Part shown: in pieces, positions 61,545 to 64,000 of the stretch
Position numbering within the stretch: the stretch's first letter is position 1
Layout: each line of letters begins with the position of its first letter
Source of the DNA: Bacillota bacterium
GTDB lineage: Bacteria > Bacillota > Limnochordia > Darwinibacteriales > DTU012
DNA: 64,000 nucleotides
Assembly: GCA_012840925.1 (NCBI GenBank)
Contig: DUVS01000009.1
Coordinates: 62,001-126,000 of the forward strand
Direction: 5' to 3'
Notes under the pieces: generated by a model
Told to the model about the DNA's origin: nothing
Seen by the model: the letters and a program-made list of their open reading frames with translations, nothing else
The model's database searches: none
Program-made: the position numbers and the translations under genes

Positions 61545-62023
61545 TGGAGATTTTGCTTGTCAATGGCCCAAATCTCAATTTGCTTGGCACTCGGGAGCCA
61601 GAAGTATATGGCGATGCAGCTCTGGCAGACATTGAGCGGATGGTAGCACTAGCCGCGGGTAAACAGGGATTTCGTCTCTGCTGTTTTCAAGCCAATGGTG
61701 AAGGGGAGATTATTGATTTCCTGCAAGAGCATCGCCGAGCAGTGGGCCTGATCATTAACCCAGGTGCTTTCAGTCACTATTCATATGCGATCCGGGATTG
61801 TATCAAGGCATTGGCGATTCCTGCGGTGGAGGTACATATTTCCCAGATTTACCAGCGGGAACCATTTAGGCATACCTCGGTGATTGCACCAGTTTGCATC
61901 GGACAAATAAGCGGGTTCGGTGATTTTGGCTATTTATTGGCATTACAAGGTTTGATTGATTTTCTGTGCAGAGAGGAGAAAAGCAGTGCTGGAACAGATA
62001 CGCAGTCATTTGCAGGAAATTAG
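61541..62023 (+). CDS. aroQ: 3-dehydroquinate dehydratase, type II
   Basis: A 160-residue type II dehydroquinase. Motifs are [17 protein letters not shown] (catalytic Tyr and Arg), [27 protein letters not shown] and [19 protein letters not shown] (catalytic His). The C-terminal tail (about 145-160) is longer than usual because the frame runs 38 bases into the next gene. Two adjacent ATGs (61541, 61544) are possible starts. Confidence 0.95.
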   Translation: MMEILLVNGPNLNLLGTREPEVYGDAALADIERMVALAAGKQGFRLCCFQANGEGEIIDFLQEHRRAVGLIINPGAFSHYSYAIRDCIKALAIPAVEVHISQIYQREPFRHTSVIAPVCIGQISGFGDFGYLLALQGLIDFLCREEKSSAGTDTQSFAGN

Positions 62024-63047
62024 TTGTGATGTTTTTATTTCCACTCATCGGACACACAGACGCTATTTGACCAAGTTTACAGGTAGTGCTGGTTTAGTGT
62101 GGATTGGCCTTGACAGCAAAATCCTGGTTACAGATTTCCGCTACACTGAACAGGCAGGGGAGCAAAGCCCGGATTGGGAGATTGTCCTGCTGCAGCCTAC
62201 TCTGGAAGAAACTATGGCCAGACTGATCGAAGAACAGCAGGTGCGAAGAATAGCCTTTGAGAGTGAACATATTACTGTGGAACAGTTGACCAAGTGGCAG
62301 GAGAAGTTCGAAGCAGTGGAATTTGTACCCACGAAGACCTGGGTTGCCCAGCTGCGTCAGGTAAAAACTCAGGAGGAGATCGACAAGATCGCCGCTGCTG
62401 CCAAAATTACAGTGCAGGCGTTAACTGCCTTAGTTCCCCAGATCAAACCGGGAGTGACCGAAATTGAGCTGGCATTGGAGTTGGAATACACCATGCGCAG
62501 ACTGGGAGCGGAAGCTGTGGCGTTTGATCCCATAGTAGGCTCCGGCCCAAGGGGAGCTTTACCCCATGCCATCCCCGGCGATCGCAAAATTCAAGCTGGT
62601 GATTTCATTGTGATCGATATGGGTTGTGTCTACCAAGGCTACTGCTCCGATCTAACCCGGACTTTTGTAGTTGGCCGTCCCGATCCAAAACAACTGGAAA
62701 TCTACCATATCGTTCTGGAAGCGCAGCTGGCGGCCTTAAATGCTTTAAAGCCGGGGCTGAGCGGCAAAGAGGTGGACAGTGTAGCTCGGGAGATCATTAA
62801 AAATGCAGGCTATGATCAGCATTTTGGCCACAGCCTTGGTCACGGAGTCGGCCTGGAGATCCACGAAGAACCCCGATTGTCTCAGTTTAATGAAGAGCCT
62901 CTGGCTCCTGGAATGGTGGTCACTGTTGAACCAGGTATTTATTTGCCTGGTTGGGGAGGAGTGCGGATTGAAGATCTAGTGGTTGTCACTGAAGAGGGAT
63001 GTAGGATTCTTACAGAGCTAACCAAGGAGCTTGTAATCATTGAATAG
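61986..63047 (+). CDS. Xaa-Pro aminopeptidase (M24B)
   Basis: A 353-residue metallopeptidase that removes N-terminal residues before proline. A creatinase-like N-terminal domain (about 1-125) precedes the pita-bread domain with metal ligands in [19 protein letters not shown] (two Asp), [16 protein letters not shown] (His) and VTVEPGIY (Glu). GTG at 61986 is eight bases after GAGGAG; a longer ATG start at 61956 lies deep in aroQ. The aroQ-pepP-efp order is conserved in Bacillus. Confidence 0.93.
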   Translation: MLEQIRSHLQEISCDVFISTHRTHRRYLTKFTGSAGLVWIGLDSKILVTDFRYTEQAGEQSPDWEIVLLQPTLEETMARLIEEQQVRRIAFESEHITVEQLTKWQEKFEAVEFVPTKTWVAQLRQVKTQEEIDKIAAAAKITVQALTALVPQIKPGVTEIELALELEYTMRRLGAEAVAFDPIVGSGPRGALPHAIPGDRKIQAGDFIVIDMGCVYQGYCSDLTRTFVVGRPDPKQLEIYHIVLEAQLAALNALKPGLSGKEVDSVAREIIKNAGYDQHFGHSLGHGVGLEIHEEPRLSQFNEEPLAPGMVVTVEPGIYLPGWGGVRIEDLVVVTEEGCRILTELTKELVIIE

Positions 63048-63071
63048 TTTTAAACGGAAGGGAAGGTAGGC

Positions 63072-63629
63072 ATGATTTCTGTTAATGATTTACGGACAGG
63101 CTTAACCATTCAAGTAGATGGCGAAGTATTTAGTGTGGTTGAGTTCTTGCATGTCAAACCCGGTAAAGGTGCTGCTTTTGTGCGGACAAAATTAAAAAAT
63201 GTAAAAACCGGTGCAGTCCGGGAAATGACGTTCAGGGCTGGTGAACGGGTAGAACGGGCGATGGTGGAGACGAGGCAGATGCAGTTTCTTTATGCAGCTG
63301 ATGAAGAGTATTTCTTCATGGATACCGAGGACTATAACCAGATCAGTCTGCGGAAAGAGGACCTGGGGGATGCCCCTAACTACCTGTTGGAGAACATGGT
63401 GATTGGAATCCAGTTCTTTGAAGGGTCGCCTATCGGTGTTGATTTACCGACTACCGTTAACCTGCGGGTTACCCACACTGAGCCGGGATTCCGGGGCGAT
63501 ACGGCCACCGGTGCGACAAAACCAGCAGTACTGGAAACGGGAATCACAGTGCAGGTACCTTTGTTTATTGAACAGGGAGAAGTAGTCAAGGTGGATACCA
63601 GAACTGGGGAATATCTCTCCAGAGCATGA
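63072..63629 (+). CDS. efp: Translation elongation factor P
   Basis: A 185-residue EF-P, which relieves ribosome stalling at polyproline. Three beta-barrel domains; the tip loop KPGKGAAFVR places Lys32 at the modified position, and the C-terminal signature with VNLRVTHTEPGFRGDTATGATKPA is complete. AAGGGAAGG precedes the ATG. The TGA end at the usual length confirms TGA as a stop in this genome. Confidence 0.97.
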   Translation: MISVNDLRTGLTIQVDGEVFSVVEFLHVKPGKGAAFVRTKLKNVKTGAVREMTFRAGERVERAMVETRQMQFLYAADEEYFFMDTEDYNQISLRKEDLGDAPNYLLENMVIGIQFFEGSPIGVDLPTTVNLRVTHTEPGFRGDTATGATKPAVLETGITVQVPLFIEQGEVVKVDTRTGEYLSRA

Positions 63630-63659
63630 GGTAATACTAAAATTCAGGGGGTGTATAGG

Positions 63660-64000
63660 TTGGCAACAATCAAAGAGAAAATTGCCTATTTGCGAGGGAT
63701 GTTAGACAGTACGGACGACATTGGCAATGCCGACAAGTTGAAGGTCGTTTTACACAGACTGATGGAAGTTTTGGATGATTTGGCCGATGATGTGGAGGAC
63801 TTGTATTACGGTCAAGAGGAACTGGAGGACTATTTGGAGGCAATTGATGCAGATTTGGCTGATCTGGAAGAGTATGCCTGCGAATGCCAGGATGATGATG
63901 CGGATCAGGACTTCGACGATGAAGTTGAAATGGTTGAAATGGAGTGCCCCAGCTGTCAAAACCTGATTTGTTTTGAAGAGGATTTTCTCTATGATGAAGG
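63660..64000 (+). CDS. CD1247-type zinc-ribbon protein (3' end outside window)
   Basis: TTG at 63660 with GGGGGTG about eight bases upstream opens a frame that runs off the window end (113 codons seen). It starts MATIKEKIAYLRGMLDS, continues with acidic helices (about 25-75), then MECPSCQNLICFEEDFL, a zinc-ribbon CPxC half. This matches the CD1247-N-terminal-domain proteins found beside efp in many Clostridia. Function unknown. Confidence 0.8.
   Translation, partial: MATIKEKIAYLRGMLDSTDDIGNADKLKVVLHRLMEVLDDLADDVEDLYYGQEELEDYLEAIDADLADLEEYACECQDDDADQDFDDEVEMVEMECPSCQNLICFEEDFLYDE

Noticed and set aside
1-64000. tRNA, rRNA, CRISPR, insertion sequence or prophage
   Set aside because: Looked for repeats with regular spacing, CCA-ended cloverleaf-like stretches, transposase or integrase motifs and phage genes; none seen by eye. 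A tRNAscan or ISfinder search would be decisive.

Overview
The window reads as chromosome of a spore-forming, low-to-mid GC Firmicute that lives on plant polysaccharides. The evidence is a complete sigma-K gene, a SleB/CwlJ-type spore cortex hydrolase, the Firmicute cluster yqeG-yqeH-aroK-aroQ-pepP-efp, strong AGGAGG ribosome binding sites, sigma-A promoters and many carbohydrate ABC importer genes. A Limnochordia/Hydrogenispora-like anaerobe is my best guess, but that is inference. I see no phage, insertion sequence, CRISPR array, rRNA or tRNA.

Layout. (1) 3-19056: carbohydrate cluster I. A binding protein with two N-terminal beta-sandwich domains and two permeases (module A) is followed by a beta-propeller/TPR/Yip1 membrane protein, a DUF5696 protein, two permeases and a binding protein (module B). 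Next come a GH28 enzyme without a signal peptide and a run of secreted or lipid-anchored beta-sandwich proteins, one of them truncated. (2) 19146-21467: unrecognised membrane proteins, a small ORF, and a secreted-protein gene broken by one in-frame TGA. (3) 21542-25503, minus strand: MarR regulator plus a heterodimeric ABC exporter, with a clear promoter and a palindromic operator. (4) 25849-37187: cluster II, a second module B carrying three successive binding proteins. (5) 37302-39980: DUF4956, VTC-domain polyphosphate polymerase-like, and LRR/lamin-tail proteins. (6) 40055-47739: DAHP synthase; a LarA-like protein with an SDR oxidoreductase; DUF4430 with an ECF S component; a sodium-pumping decarboxylase operon (gamma, biotin carrier, beta, alpha) followed by a broken small membrane-protein gene. 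(7) 47794-51869: three tandem M42 aminopeptidases and a divergent patatin-like hydrolase. (8) 52185-57176: cluster III, a second module A. (9) 57235-64000: spore hydrolase, sigK, yqeG, yqeH, aroK, aroQ, pepP, efp and the start of a CD1247-type gene.

How the parts fit. The three carbohydrate clusters encode binding proteins and permeases but no ATPase, so they probably share one ATPase encoded elsewhere. Surface beta-sandwich proteins would hold the polymer, the importers would take up oligomers, and the GH28 enzyme (which has no export signal) would finish hydrolysis in the cytoplasm. The repeated pairing of the propeller/TPR/Yip1 protein with the DUF5696 protein next to sugar permeases is the strongest candidate for a functionally undescribed system here. 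Three or four small loci look like decaying or unusually decoded genes, including two in-frame TGA codons at plausible Trp positions and one ATA where a start codon is expected.
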